From: Brachybacterium sp. P6-10-X1
Lineage (GTDB): Bacteria; Actinomycetota; Actinomycetes; Actinomycetales; Dermabacteraceae
Length of the DNA stretch: 64,000 bases
Assembly: GCF_001969445.1 (NCBI RefSeq)
Contig: NZ_CP017297.1
Span: forward strand, 1,612,001 to 1,676,000
Direction: 5' to 3'
This document shows, piece by piece, positions 1 through 8,368 of this stretch (within the stretch, counting starts at the first letter, position 1; each line of letters opens with the position of its first letter). The notes beneath the pieces were generated by a model that saw only the letters and a list, made by a program, of their open reading frames with translations, was not told the origin of the DNA and made no database searches. The position numbers and the translations under genes were made by a program.

Positions 1-57
1 CACGAAGATCCCCACCGCCAGCGCCGTCACCGCTGCCCATCGACGTGCGCCGTCCAC
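1..57 (-). CDS. Truncated N-terminus of a putative membrane or exported protein
   Basis: Only the first 19 codons lie inside the window; the gene continues beyond base 1. On the minus strand a GTG at 57-55 follows a good ribosome-binding site (GAAGGAG, about 5 nt upstream). The peptide reads MDGARRWAAVTALAVGIFV: a short positively charged stretch followed by a hydrophobic run, as in a signal peptide or first membrane segment. No family can be assigned from so short a piece. The call rests on the RBS, spacing and peptide composition. Confidence 0.55.
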   Translation of the reverse strand, partial: MDGARRWAAVTALAVGIFV

Positions 58-132
58 TGCTGCTCCTTCACCTCGTGCTCGGGTCGCTCGCGACCCACCC
101 GCCGTTCTGCGTGCACCGTCACGACCCGCCCG

Positions 133-186
133 CACCGCGGCAGCTGTCTGCACCACGGCAACTGTCTGCACCGCGGCAGCTGTCCG
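133..186. repeat. Three tandem copies of an 18-bp unit
   Basis: The unit CACCGCGGCAGCTGTCTG occurs three times head to tail (133-150, 151-168, 169-186). Copy 2 has two changes and copy 3 one change. It lies between the truncated gene and the terminator at 191-233. It is one of several short intergenic tandem repeats in this window (others at 11648-11731 and 37201-37345). Confidence 0.85.
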
Positions 187-190
187 GACC

Positions 191-233
191 GTCGACGGCC
201 CCGTCCATCCTGCCGGATGACGGGGCCGTCGAC
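191..233 (-). terminator. Strong hairpin downstream of the NAD(P)-binding gene
   Basis: Perfect 15-bp inverted repeat, GTCGACGGCCCCGTC (191-205) and its complement (219-233), with a 13-nt loop. It sits 23 bp past the stop of the minus-strand gene at 256-903. There is no clear T-tract, as is common in high-GC actinobacteria, so function as a terminator is inferred from strength and position. Confidence 0.7.
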
Positions 234-255
234 GTCGACCGTTCGTGCGGGTGCC

Positions 256-903
256 TCAGCGCGCGGCGTCGAGGGCGGCGCCGATCTCCTGCTCCCCGTC
301 GTTGAAGGCGAGGAACTTCCCGGCGGTGGCGGGCCGCTCGAGCACTGCCGCGATCACGCGGGCGACGTTCCCGCGCGCGACGGTGCTGCCCTCGGAGGCG
401 GCCAGGTCGATGCTCCCGCTGGGCTCCTCGAGGGTGAGCCCCGAGGGGCCGAGGACGGTCCAGTCCAGCTGCGAGTCCTGCAGATGGGCGTCGGCACGCG
501 CCTTCGCCTCGGCGTAGGCGTGGAACGGCTCGCTCTCGGGCACCCCGTGGTCGAGGGAGGCTCCGAAGTAGCTGACCATCACGTAGCGGTCCGCGCCGAC
601 CCGGGCGGCGGCGTCCATCGACGCGATCGCCGCGTCGTGGTCGACGGCCCAGGTGCGCTGTGGGTCCCCGCCGCCGGCGCCGGCGGCCCACACCACCGCG
701 TCCTTGCCGCGCAGCAGCTCGTCCCAGCCGGCGGCGTCCAGCGATTCGATGTCCGCCACGACGGCCTTCGCGCCGGTGGCCTCGACCTCCGCGACCTGCT
801 CCGGGTTACGGATCACCGCGTGGACGGTGTGCCCCGCCTGTGCCAGCAGCGGCTCCGCGAGCAGCGCGATCTTGCCATGTCCTCCGATGAGTGCAATATC
901 CAT
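256..903 (-). CDS. NAD(P)-binding atypical SDR (NmrA/YwnB-like)
   Basis: 215-aa Rossmann-fold protein. The N-terminus has the nucleotide-binding pattern IALIGGHGKIA (residues 3-13). A central VVWAAGAGGG segment and a later YAEAKARAD segment are typical of the atypical short-chain dehydrogenases that bind NAD(P) and often act as epimerase-like or redox-sensing proteins. The ATG start is supported by an upstream AAAGGTGGGGG. It stands alone, divergent from the DUF808 gene and followed by a strong hairpin. Substrate unknown. Confidence 0.8.
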   Translation of the reverse strand: MDIALIGGHGKIALLAEPLLAQAGHTVHAVIRNPEQVAEVEATGAKAVVADIESLDAAGWDELLRGKDAVVWAAGAGGGDPQRTWAVDHDAAIASMDAAARVGADRYVMVSYFGASLDHGVPESEPFHAYAEAKARADAHLQDSQLDWTVLGPSGLTLEEPSGSIDLAASEGSTVARGNVARVIAAVLERPATAGKFLAFNDGEQEIGAALDAAR

Positions 904-1023
904 ACCCCCACCTTTGCACCGTCATCGCGCGGCGTCGAGGCCCGGGGGCGGTGGTTCGCTCTCAGAGCACATGTCGGTGACGGCGCGAAGGAACGGAGAG
1001 CGGAGCACTCCCGCTATCCTGAC

Positions 1024-1047
1024 CCCGACCGTCGACGGACGGTCGGG
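1024..1047 (+). promoter_or_regulatory. Perfect palindromic hairpin in the leader of the DUF808 gene
   Basis: CCCGACCGTC (1024-1033), a 4-nt GACG loop, then the exact complement (1038-1047), ending 23 bp before the ATG at 1071. The upstream gene is on the other strand, so this is not that gene's terminator. It could be an operator or a 5' UTR structure. Confidence 0.45.
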
Positions 1048-1070
1048 ACCCCGGGGGAAGGAATCTCGCC

Positions 1071-2072
1071 ATGGCCGGTGGCCTCGCCGCCCTGCTCGAT
1101 GACGTCGCCGCGCTCGCACGTCTGGCCGCCGCCGGCGCCGACGACGTGGCCGCCGCCTCCGCGAAGGCGAGCTCGAAGGCGATGGGCGTGGTCATCGACG
1201 ACGCCGCCGTCACGCCGCAGTACGTCCGGGGCATCAAGCCCAAGCGCGAGCTGCCGATCATCTGGCGCATCACCAAGGGGTCGCTGCGCAACAAGCTGGT
1301 CTTCATCCTGCCGGTCCTGCTGCTGCTCAGCGTCTTCGCCCCGTGGCTGCTCACGCCGATCCTCATGCTCGGCGGCCTCTATCTCAGCTTCGAGGGTGCC
1401 GAGAAGATCTGGGAGCTGGTGCGCGGGAAGCCCAAGAAGGCGCCGGCCACGTCGAAGGGAGCCGAGGCCGAGGACAAGATCGTCACGAGCGCCGTGCGCA
1501 CGGACCTCATCCTCTCCGCCGAGATCATGGTCATCTCCATGAACTCCATCGACACGGAGTCCCTGTGGGCACGGGCCGCGGTGCTGATCGTCGTCGCGAT
1601 CGGCATCACGGCGCTCGTCTACGGCGCAGTCGGGATCCTGGTGAAGATGGACGACGTCGGCCTGGCCATGACCGAGGACGGGGACTCCGCGTTCGCGCAG
1701 AGGTTCGGTGCCGGCCTGGTCGGCGCGATGCCGAAGGTCATGGAGGTCATCAGCTACGTCGGCATGGTCGCGATGCTCTGGGTGGGTGGCCACATCCTGC
1801 TGGTGGGCACCGATGAGCTCGGGCTCGCCCAGCCCTACGGTCTCGTGCACCACCTCGAGGTCGCCGTCGGGACCGTCGCCGGGATCGGTGCCGTCCTCGC
1901 CTGGCTGGTGAACACCGCCTCCTCCTTCGTGTTCGGCCTGATCATCGGCGCCGTCGTCGTCATCATCGTGCACTTCCTGCCCTTCGGGCACCACGGGGAC
2001 GAGGACGCGGAGCACGGCGACGCCGAGCCGACCGAGAAGGACCCGGCGACCGGGCAGGAATCGAAGGACTAG
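1071..2072 (+). CDS. DUF808 family inner-membrane protein (YedI-like)
   Basis: 333 aa. The N-terminal MAGGLAALLDDVAALARLAA, the segment SSKAMGVVIDDAAVTPQYV and the following hydrophobic helices match the DUF808/YedI family of multi-span membrane proteins of unknown function. Several membrane segments are visible (about residues 83-105, 167-190, 225-250, 265-300), then a charged Asp/Glu-rich tail. The start is set by GGGGGAAGGA just upstream. Single gene with its own leader hairpin. No biochemical role is established for the family. Confidence 0.85.
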   Translation: MAGGLAALLDDVAALARLAAAGADDVAAASAKASSKAMGVVIDDAAVTPQYVRGIKPKRELPIIWRITKGSLRNKLVFILPVLLLLSVFAPWLLTPILMLGGLYLSFEGAEKIWELVRGKPKKAPATSKGAEAEDKIVTSAVRTDLILSAEIMVISMNSIDTESLWARAAVLIVVAIGITALVYGAVGILVKMDDVGLAMTEDGDSAFAQRFGAGLVGAMPKVMEVISYVGMVAMLWVGGHILLVGTDELGLAQPYGLVHHLEVAVGTVAGIGAVLAWLVNTASSFVFGLIIGAVVVIIVHFLPFGHHGDEDAEHGDAEPTEKDPATGQESKD

Positions 2073-2104
2073 ACGGGAGATCCCCTGGAGGTGCGAGCAC
2101 ACCG

Positions 2105-2123
2105 GGCGCCGTTCGGCGGCGCC
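2105..2123 (+). terminator. Possible short hairpin after the DUF808 gene
   Basis: GGCGCCG (2105-2111), a TTCGG loop and CGGCGCC (2117-2123) form a 7-bp GC stem about 30 bp after the stop at 2072. There is no T-tract. Confidence 0.35.
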
Positions 2124-2190
2124 GAGCAGCCCTCGAGCTATCCGGCGAGGCTGCGGCGTCCGTGGGGAGCAGAGCCTGACAAGTCTTCGC

Positions 2191-2230
2191 AGACCGTGAC
2201 GATCACGCTCAGACGGTGACCATCACGCTC
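2191..2230. repeat. Two tandem copies of a 20-bp unit
   Basis: AGACCGTGACGATCACGCTC at 2191-2210 is followed directly by a second copy with two changes at 2211-2230. It lies in the gap between two convergent genes. Each copy contains a GTGA-N-(C/G)ATCAC near-palindrome, so it might bind a protein, but no target gene starts here. Confidence 0.6.
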
Positions 2231-2240
2231 GAGGTCGGCC

Positions 2241-2759
2241 TCAGACGCTCCCGGCCGACGGGGTGACCGGCGGTTCGGCGGACCAGGGGAAGACGATCCA
2301 CTCGTCGGTGCGACGCCACACGTAGTCCGGGGTGACGGCGGAGGCGGACTTCGCGTACAGCACGGCGCTGCGGGCGTCGGCCCCCATCTCGCGCAGCAGG
2401 TCCAGGACCAGGGCGAGGGTCCGACCGGAATCCGCGACGTCGTCGACGACCAGCAGTCGCTTGCCCTGGATCGAATCGGTGTCGAGCATCGGGGCCAGCA
2501 GCACCGGGTCCGGCAGGGTCTCGTGCACGTCGGTGTAGAACTCGACGTTGATGGCGTCGGCGAGCTTCAGGCCCAGCGCGTAGGACAGCGATCCTGCCGG
2601 CAGCAGACCGCCGCGGGCCACCGCGATGACGATCTCCGGATCGAAGGCGGAGTCGGCGATAGTCTGCGCGAGCTCTCGCGAGGCAGTGCCGAACAGTTCC
2701 CAGTCCAGGACCTCCTTGGTCGAGAGCTCGGACGAGTCGGCATGGAAGGCCTGGGACAT
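2241..2759 (-). CDS. Phosphoribosyltransferase (XGPRT-like)
   Basis: 172 aa, starting at ATG 2759 behind GAGGAG. The PRPP-binding motif LLVVDDVADSGRTL (about residues 113-126) and IVIAVARGGLLPAG (about residues 43-56) mark a type I phosphoribosyltransferase of the small purine-salvage kind (xanthine/guanine-type). These transfer ribose-5-phosphate from PRPP to a purine base in the cytosol. The open frame extends further upstream to 3008, but that part has no RBS and no family resemblance, so the shorter start is used. The base specificity cannot be told from sequence. Confidence 0.8.
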   Translation of the reverse strand: MSQAFHADSSELSTKEVLDWELFGTASRELAQTIADSAFDPEIVIAVARGGLLPAGSLSYALGLKLADAINVEFYTDVHETLPDPVLLAPMLDTDSIQGKRLLVVDDVADSGRTLALVLDLLREMGADARSAVLYAKSASAVTPDYVWRRTDEWIVFPWSAEPPVTPSAGSV

Positions 2760-2995
2760 GCGGTCACTTCTCCTCGGGTGCGGTCGGCGCAGAGTGCTCC
2801 GATGGTATCCGCCGACGGGTCGTGCACGGTCGTCGCAGGCGGGTGCACGCGAGGGAGGTCTCGTCCCGGCGCCGCGGGAGACGATCCAACGCCCCGGCAT
2901 CTGCTGCCCGTCGCCGGTTCGCCGTATCGCCGCCCGTGCCTCGACGGGCGATCGGTGGTGCTCCGACATCTCTAACCAACCATCTCCACACAGTC

Positions 2996-3040
2996 CAACA
3001 CATCCCAAATGTTGTTTTCAGTGGGTTCGAGGCGTAGAGT
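2996..3040 (+). promoter_or_regulatory. Promoter/operator of the fructose operon
   Basis: A -35-like TTGTTT (3012-3017) and a -10-like TAGAGT (3035-3040) are 17 bp apart. The inverted repeat CAACA (2996-3000) / TGTTG (3010-3014) overlaps the -35 box and would suit the DeoR-type repressor encoded just downstream. The stretch 2760-3104 contains no gene I can support apart from this regulatory DNA. Its AT-rich part (about 2970-3020) stands out from the surrounding GC-rich sequence. Confidence 0.5.
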
Positions 3041-3104
3041 CCTGACATCCGCCGTCGGGGAGGACCTCTCGGATCGCCCGGACGGCGCGGATGCTCCCCC
3101 TTCG

Positions 3105-3884
3105 ATGAGGCAGGTGACCCGCGTGTACGCTCGCGAACGACAGCGCCAGATCCGCGAGATCCTCAGCAGCTCCGGACGGGTCACCGTCACGGCGCTGGCC
3201 GAGCATTTCGCGGTGACCACCGAGACGGTGCGCCGCGACCTCGACCAGCTCGCCGCGCAGGAGCTCCTGGTCCGCGTGCACGGTGGCGCCGTCCCCCGCA
3301 GCACCACCGAGGTCGAGCCCGACCTGGATTCCCGGCGCACGACCCACGTGGAGGCCAAGCGTCGGATCGCTCTCGCCGCAGCGCGCCTGCTGCCCACCGA
3401 CCCTCGCGCCGCGGTCCTGCTGGACGCCGGCAGCACCACGGCCGAGCTGCTCCCCCACCTCGCGCCCCGCCGCGGACCGGTGATCACCAATGCCCCTGCG
3501 ATCGCCCAGGGAGCCCTGGTCCACACCGAGCTCGAGGTGCACCTGCTGCCCGGCCGCGTGCGCCCCACCACGCAGGCAGCGGTGGGCTCCGCCACGGTCG
3601 ACGCGGTGCGTGCGCTGAACTCCGAGGTCGCGTTCCTCGGCTGCAACGGCCTGGACGCGGAGGGATTCACCACGCCCGATCCGGACGAGGCCGCCGTGAA
3701 GTCCGCGATGGTCCGCTCGGCCGGGCGGCGCGTGGTCCTCGCGGACTCCTCCAAGGCCGGGACGCGCCACCTGGTCACCTTCGCGCGCAGCACCGAGATC
3801 GACGCCCTCGTGACCGACGGCGCCCTGCCCGACGAGATCCACTCGTCCCTGGTCGAGGCCGGGATCGAGGTGATCCAGGCGTGA
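3105..3884 (+). CDS. DeoR/GlpR-family transcriptional regulator of fructose use
   Basis: 259 aa. The N-terminal winged helix (RQRQIREIL, then VTVTALAEHFAVTTETVRRD, then VRVHGGAVP) and the C-terminal sugar-phosphate sensor domain (LLDAGSTTAELL, CNGLDAEGF, ADSSKAG) are textbook DeoR. Such proteins usually repress a sugar PTS operon and are released by a phosphorylated sugar, here probably fructose-1-phosphate. The start could be ATG 3105 or GTG 3123; the latter matches the usual family N-terminus better. The stop overlaps the fruK start by 4 bp, so the genes are translationally coupled and the regulator is autoregulated. Confidence 0.88.
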   Translation: MRQVTRVYARERQRQIREILSSSGRVTVTALAEHFAVTTETVRRDLDQLAAQELLVRVHGGAVPRSTTEVEPDLDSRRTTHVEAKRRIALAAARLLPTDPRAAVLLDAGSTTAELLPHLAPRRGPVITNAPAIAQGALVHTELEVHLLPGRVRPTTQAAVGSATVDAVRALNSEVAFLGCNGLDAEGFTTPDPDEAAVKSAMVRSAGRRVVLADSSKAGTRHLVTFARSTEIDALVTDGALPDEIHSSLVEAGIEVIQA

Positions 3885-4837
3885 TCATCACCCTGACGGC
3901 GAACCCCTCGCTGGACCGCACCGTCGACCTCGGCGGCCCCCTCACCCCCGGCGGCGTGCACCGGATCGCGAGCGAGACCACCCAGCCCGGCGGCAAGGGA
4001 GTCAACGTCGCCCTCGGCGTGCAGCGGGCCGGACTCGACGTCACCGCGATCCTGCCGGCGGCGCCGCACGATCCCCTGCTCGCGCTCCTGGAGGCCGACG
4101 GCCTCCCGCACCGCGCCAGTCCCGTCGCGGGACGGACCCGGACCAACCTCACCGTGCTGTCCACGCCGCAACAGACGACGAAGCTCAACGAACCGGGCGA
4201 CACCCTGACCCCGGCCGAGATCTCCGCCCTGGAGCAGCTGCTGCTGTCCGCGGTCGAACCGGGCGACGTCGTCATGCTCTCGGGATCGCTCGCCCCCGGC
4301 ATGCCCGTCGACGAGTACGTGCGCCTGATCGACCAGCTCCGGGGCAAGGACGTCCGCGTGGGCGTGGACACCTCGGACGCGCCGCTCGACGCCCTCGCCG
4401 CCGCTCTGCCGATCACCGCACCGGACTTCCTCAAGCCCAATGCCGAGGAGCTCGGTCAGATCGTCGGCCTCAGCGGCGAGCAGCTCGAGGAGCAGGCCGC
4501 GGCCGGGGACCTCGACGGGGTCCGAGAGGCCGCGCTGCGGCTGCACGACCGGGGCGTCGGTTCCGTGCTGGTGACCCTCGGCGGATCGGGCGGGCTGCTC
4601 GCGACCCAGGGCGCGGCCTGGTACTGCCCCTCGCCCGTCGTGCCCCTCGGCTCCACCGTCGGTGCCGGGGACTCCGCGACCGCCGGCTATCTCATCGCCC
4701 GCATCCGCGGGGAGGGACCTCGGCACTGCCTGGCCCGTGCCCTCGCCTACGGCACGGCGGCCGTGGGACTGCCGGGCACCACCATCCCGTACCCGGAGCA
4801 GGTCCGCCCCGAGGTGGAGCGCGTCGTGCGGGTCTGA
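3881..4837 (+). CDS. fruK: 1-phosphofructokinase
   Basis: 318 aa, PfkB-family sugar kinase that turns fructose-1-phosphate into fructose-1,6-bisphosphate with ATP. Visible signatures are TLTANPSLDRTV at the N-terminus, GGKGVNVALGVQRAG (about residues 35-49), and the catalytic GSTVGAGDSATAGY near residue 258, where the Asp of GAGD is the catalytic base. It starts at GTG 3881, overlapping the repressor stop (GTGA). It is followed after 122 bp by the fructose PTS gene, completing the pathway from uptake to glycolysis. Confidence 0.93.
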   Translation: MIITLTANPSLDRTVDLGGPLTPGGVHRIASETTQPGGKGVNVALGVQRAGLDVTAILPAAPHDPLLALLEADGLPHRASPVAGRTRTNLTVLSTPQQTTKLNEPGDTLTPAEISALEQLLLSAVEPGDVVMLSGSLAPGMPVDEYVRLIDQLRGKDVRVGVDTSDAPLDALAAALPITAPDFLKPNAEELGQIVGLSGEQLEEQAAAGDLDGVREAALRLHDRGVGSVLVTLGGSGGLLATQGAAWYCPSPVVPLGSTVGAGDSATAGYLIARIRGEGPRHCLARALAYGTAAVGLPGTTIPYPEQVRPEVERVVRV

Positions 4838-4959
4838 CCGCTCCGCCCTCGCCACCACCGCACCCGTTCCACCGCCCTGGATCAATCCCCTGCGGCCCCT
4901 GCGCCTCAGACCCCTCCGCCTCCCGGCATCCCGGGAGCGATCGTCGAAGGAGAATCACC

Positions 4960-7116
4960 ATGCCCGGATCACTGATGACCCCTGAGCTGGTCCGCCTGGA
5001 GGTGCCCCCTCCCGGCGACAAGAACGCCGTGATCGGCCTGATGGCCGATCTCGTCGCCGCCACCGGTCGCGCGGATCGCGACGGCCTCGAGGCGGGCCTG
5101 CTGAAGCGCGAGGAGTCCTTCGCCACCGGCATGCCCGGCGGCTTCGCGATCCCCCACTGCCGCACCGAGGCCGTGCACGAGGCGGCCCTGGGCTTCCTGC
5201 GCCTGTCCGAGCCGGTCGACTTCGGATCGGCCGACGGGCCGGCCGACCTCGTGATCGGCATCGCCGCCCCGGCAGGGACCGATGACCAGCACCTGAAGCT
5301 CCTCGCCCAGCTGTCCCGTGCGCTGATCCGTCCCGAGTTCCTCGCGGACCTGCGCGCCGCCCAGGAGCCGCACGAGGTCTCCGACCTGGTGATGGGGATC
5401 CTCGAGCCGGAGGAGGAGAAGCAGACGGAGACCGCCGCCGCGGGCGACCCCGCCACCGGGGGGCACGCCCCCGACGGGGCGCCATCGGCCGACGGAGCCG
5501 TGGGCGACGACGCCGGGACCCCCGCAGCCACCGGTGCCCCCGGAGATGTCCTGGTCGCCGGAGATACCCGGACGGCCGACGACGCCGACTCCACCCCGGT
5601 GCTGCTGGCGATCACCTCCTGCCCGACCGGCATCGCCCACACCTACATGGCCGCCGAATCCCTCGAGAACGCGGCGAAGGACAAGGGCGTCGAGCTGCAC
5701 ACCGAGACCCAGGGCTCCGGCGGCATCACGCCCTTCACCGATGAACAGATCGCCTCCGCCGGCGCGCTCATCGTCGCGGCCGACGTCAGCATCTCGGGAC
5801 GGGAGCGCTTCGCCGGCCTCCCCCTCGTCGAGCACCCGGTCAAGCGGGCCATCTCGCACGGATCCGAGATGGTCGACGAGGCGATCGCGGCGGTGTCGGA
5901 CCCCTCGGCGCGCCGGGTTCCCGCCGCCGGCGGCGAGGGCGCGAAGGACGCCGGCTCCTCCGCCTCCTCCGAGTCCGCAGCGCGGCAGTCCTGGCCCAGG
6001 CGCATCCAGGCCTCCGTGATGACCGGCGTGTCCTACATGATCCCGTTCGTCGCCGCCGGCGGACTGCTGATGGCGCTCGGCTTCCTCATCGCGGGCTTCG
6101 ACGTCGCCTTCGTCGCCCAGGACGTCGCCACCGGATCCTCCCTGGGCGACCTGCCGGGCCACCGGTCCTACGAGGGCGCCACGGGCACCATCGAGACCGA
6201 ACGCGCAGGACTGGCGCTCTATCTCGGCGCCGTCCTGTTCACCCTGGGGTCCACGGGGATGGGCTTCCTGGTGGCCGCGCTGTCCGGCTACATCGCCTTC
6301 GGACTGGCCGGACGTCCCGGCATCGCTCCCGGCTTCATCGGCGGCGCCGTCTCCGTGCTCATCGGCGCGGGCTTCCTCGGCGGTCTCGTCACCGGTCTAC
6401 TGGCCGGTCTCGTCGCCCTGTGGCTGACGACCCTGAAGCCGCCGCGGTGGCTCGCCGGGCTGATGCCCGTCGTGATCATCCCGTTGGTGACCTCCCTCGT
6501 CGTCGGCGGCCTGATGCTCCTGTTCCTGGGCCGACCGCTCGCCACGCTGATGACCACGCTGCAGGACGGCCTGACCGGGATGTCGGGCTCCTCGGCGATC
6601 CTGCTGGGCGTCATCATCGGGCTGATGATGTGCTTCGACCTCGGCGGCCCCGTGAACAAGGCGGCCTACCTCTTCGCCACGGCCGGTCTGTCCCAGGGCA
6701 CCGAGGCGTCCTTCGAGATCATGGCGGCCGTGATGGCCGCGGGCATGGTGCCGCCGCTGGCGATGGCACTGTCGACCGTGGTGCGGCGCCGGCTCTACAC
6801 GGATCTGGAGCGGGAGAACGGCACCACCGCCTGGCTGCTCGGCGCCGCGTTCATCACCGAGGGTGCCATCCCCTTCGCCGCGGCCGATCCGCTGCGGGTG
6901 ATCCCCTCGATGATGACCGGCGGTGCTGTCGCCGGTGCACTGGTGATGGCCTTCGGCGTCGGCTCCCAGGCCCCGCACGGAGGCATCTTCGTCGCCTTCG
7001 CGATCAGCCCGATCTGGGGATTCGTGATCGCGATCCTCGCCGGCGCCCTGGTCGCCGGGGCCGTGGTCACGGTGCTGAAGGAGGGCGCACGGCGCAAGCG
7101 CGCGGTGGCCGCCTGA
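4960..7116 (+). CDS. fruA: PTS fructose transporter, IIABC in one chain
   Basis: 718 aa with all three PTS modules. IIA spans about residues 5-150 with phospho-accepting His66 in GFAIPHCRTE. An Ala/Gly/Asp-rich linker follows. IIB spans about residues 212-310 with active-site Cys221 in AITSCPTGIAHT. The IIC membrane domain (about residues 345-705) contains MTGVSYMIPFVAAGG and the conserved FDLGGPVNKAAY and ITEGAIPFAA. It imports fructose and delivers fructose-1-phosphate to FruK. The start follows GAAGGAG. HPr and enzyme I are not in the window. Length and domain order match actinobacterial FruA. Confidence 0.93.
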   Translation: MPGSLMTPELVRLEVPPPGDKNAVIGLMADLVAATGRADRDGLEAGLLKREESFATGMPGGFAIPHCRTEAVHEAALGFLRLSEPVDFGSADGPADLVIGIAAPAGTDDQHLKLLAQLSRALIRPEFLADLRAAQEPHEVSDLVMGILEPEEEKQTETAAAGDPATGGHAPDGAPSADGAVGDDAGTPAATGAPGDVLVAGDTRTADDADSTPVLLAITSCPTGIAHTYMAAESLENAAKDKGVELHTETQGSGGITPFTDEQIASAGALIVAADVSISGRERFAGLPLVEHPVKRAISHGSEMVDEAIAAVSDPSARRVPAAGGEGAKDAGSSASSESAARQSWPRRIQASVMTGVSYMIPFVAAGGLLMALGFLIAGFDVAFVAQDVATGSSLGDLPGHRSYEGATGTIETERAGLALYLGAVLFTLGSTGMGFLVAALSGYIAFGLAGRPGIAPGFIGGAVSVLIGAGFLGGLVTGLLAGLVALWLTTLKPPRWLAGLMPVVIIPLVTSLVVGGLMLLFLGRPLATLMTTLQDGLTGMSGSSAILLGVIIGLMMCFDLGGPVNKAAYLFATAGLSQGTEASFEIMAAVMAAGMVPPLAMALSTVVRRRLYTDLERENGTTAWLLGAAFITEGAIPFAAADPLRVIPSMMTGGAVAGALVMAFGVGSQAPHGGIFVAFAISPIWGFVIAILAGALVAGAVVTVLKEGARRKRAVAA

Positions 7117-7213
7117 CCCGCAGCACCCGCAGCATCCCAGCGGCGTCACGGGCCTCGACCGCGCGGGAGCCTTTCCCCCGCTGGGAGGTTCGGGACGATC
7201 GCACGGGATCGCC

Positions 7214-7243
7214 GGAAGCGCCCCGCCCCGGCGGGACGCTTCC
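7214..7243 (+). terminator. Hairpin downstream of fruA
   Basis: GGAAGCG plus CCCGCC pairs with GGCGGG plus CGCTTCC, interrupted by a single internal mismatch and closed by a very short loop. It lies about 100 bp past the fruA stop. It probably ends the fructose operon. Confidence 0.55.
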
Positions 7244-7248
7244 GTATG

Positions 7249-7276
7249 CTCGACCCCGATACCTCGACCCCGATAC
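7249..7276. repeat. Two perfect tandem copies of a 14-bp unit
   Basis: CTCGACCCCGATAC is repeated head to tail at 7249-7262 and 7263-7276, directly behind the fruA hairpin and about 70 bp before the next start. It may be incidental or part of the control region of the gene at 7346. Confidence 0.6.
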
Positions 7277-7345
7277 GGGGGATCCACGACGGCTCACAGC
7301 GTCGCGGCTCACGGGTCACGGACAGCTCAGGGAAGAAGGACGGCG

Positions 7346-8155
7346 ATGCGGGAGTCCGACGGCGTCCTATCGGCCGAGGGCGCCCTGGGGCACATGCCCG
7401 CCTACGGGAGCGCGCACCTGAGCATGCTCGTCCTGCTCGTCCTCGCCGCGGTGCTGCTGGTCCGCTGGGCCCGGCGCGCCGAGACCGCACAGGTCGATCA
7501 CGTCCTGCGGGTCGCCGGCTGGGCGCTGCTGGCCAACTCCGTGTTCTGGACCCTCTGGGGATTCATGCCCTGGTCCTGGAACCTCCAGGAGTCGCTGCCC
7601 CTGCACTACTCCGACGCCCTGCGCTTCATCGCTCCGATCGCCCTGATCACGAGGGCCCGCTGCGCGATCGTGATCAGCTACTTCTGGGGTCTGACCCTGA
7701 ACATGCAGTCGGTGCTCACACCGGACGTCAACTACTTCGTGTGGATCCCGCTGGAGTTCGTCGAGTACTGGATCGCGCACCTGAGCGGGGTGCTCGTCCC
7801 CGTCGTCCTGACCTGGGGGCTGCGCTTTCACCCCACCTGGCGCGGCTACCGGGTCACCTTCGCGATCACGCTCGGGTGGGCGGTGCTGGCCTTCTCGCTG
7901 AACCTCCTGGCGGGCACGAACTACGGCTATCTCAACGGCGCGCCCGACGGTCCCAGCCTGCTGGACGTGATGGGTCCCTGGCCGCTCTACCTGCTGGTCG
8001 AAGCCGTCGCGGTGGCAGGGGTGTGGGCCCTGATGACCTGGCCGTGGGTCGCCGCCGACCGGCGCCGCGGAACGCCTCTCGCCGGTCCGGGAGCGCTGCT
8101 GCGGCAGCCGGTCGCGGCGGCTGGACGGGTCCGTCCACCTGTGGTGACGCGGTGA
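7346..8155 (+). CDS. TIGR02206-family (YwaF-like) integral membrane protein
   Basis: 269 aa with about seven hydrophobic segments. Family hallmarks are the central LPLHYSDALRFI segment, SYFWGLTLNMQSVLTPD, and GTNYGYLNGAPDGPSLLDVMGPWP near the C-terminus; the last closely resembles the NYMFL-type motif of YwaF proteins. Function in the family is unknown. The ATG 7346 is preceded by GGGAAGAAGGACGGCG. It is probably transcribed alone; the 213 bp after it up to the GH92 gene hold no gene I can support. Confidence 0.82.
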   Translation: MRESDGVLSAEGALGHMPAYGSAHLSMLVLLVLAAVLLVRWARRAETAQVDHVLRVAGWALLANSVFWTLWGFMPWSWNLQESLPLHYSDALRFIAPIALITRARCAIVISYFWGLTLNMQSVLTPDVNYFVWIPLEFVEYWIAHLSGVLVPVVLTWGLRFHPTWRGYRVTFAITLGWAVLAFSLNLLAGTNYGYLNGAPDGPSLLDVMGPWPLYLLVEAVAVAGVWALMTWPWVAADRRRGTPLAGPGALLRQPVAAAGRVRPPVVTR

Positions 8156-8368
8156 GGCGTCCGGTGCGCCCGGTGTCCACGGACCCGGCAGCTCCCCGCC
8201 GCTCCTCGGACCAGGTCCCCGCCCGCCCGGTACGACGTCCGAGACGCCTCGGACGACGGGAGGGGCCCCGAGGCCGCAGGACGTGGCGGTCGGCACGAGA
8301 GGGCGACCGGGAGGGTTTCCCGAGGTCGTAGGAGGGAGCCAGGGAGAAGATGCCCGACCCCCGACCCC

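Noticed and set aside
119-691. Long minus-strand frame with a GADSCR peptide repeat
   Set aside because: It overlaps the NAD(P)-binding gene in another frame, and the peptide repeat only reflects the 18-bp DNA repeat at 133-186. Composition is Arg/Gly/Pro-rich as expected for a shadow frame in GC-rich DNA.
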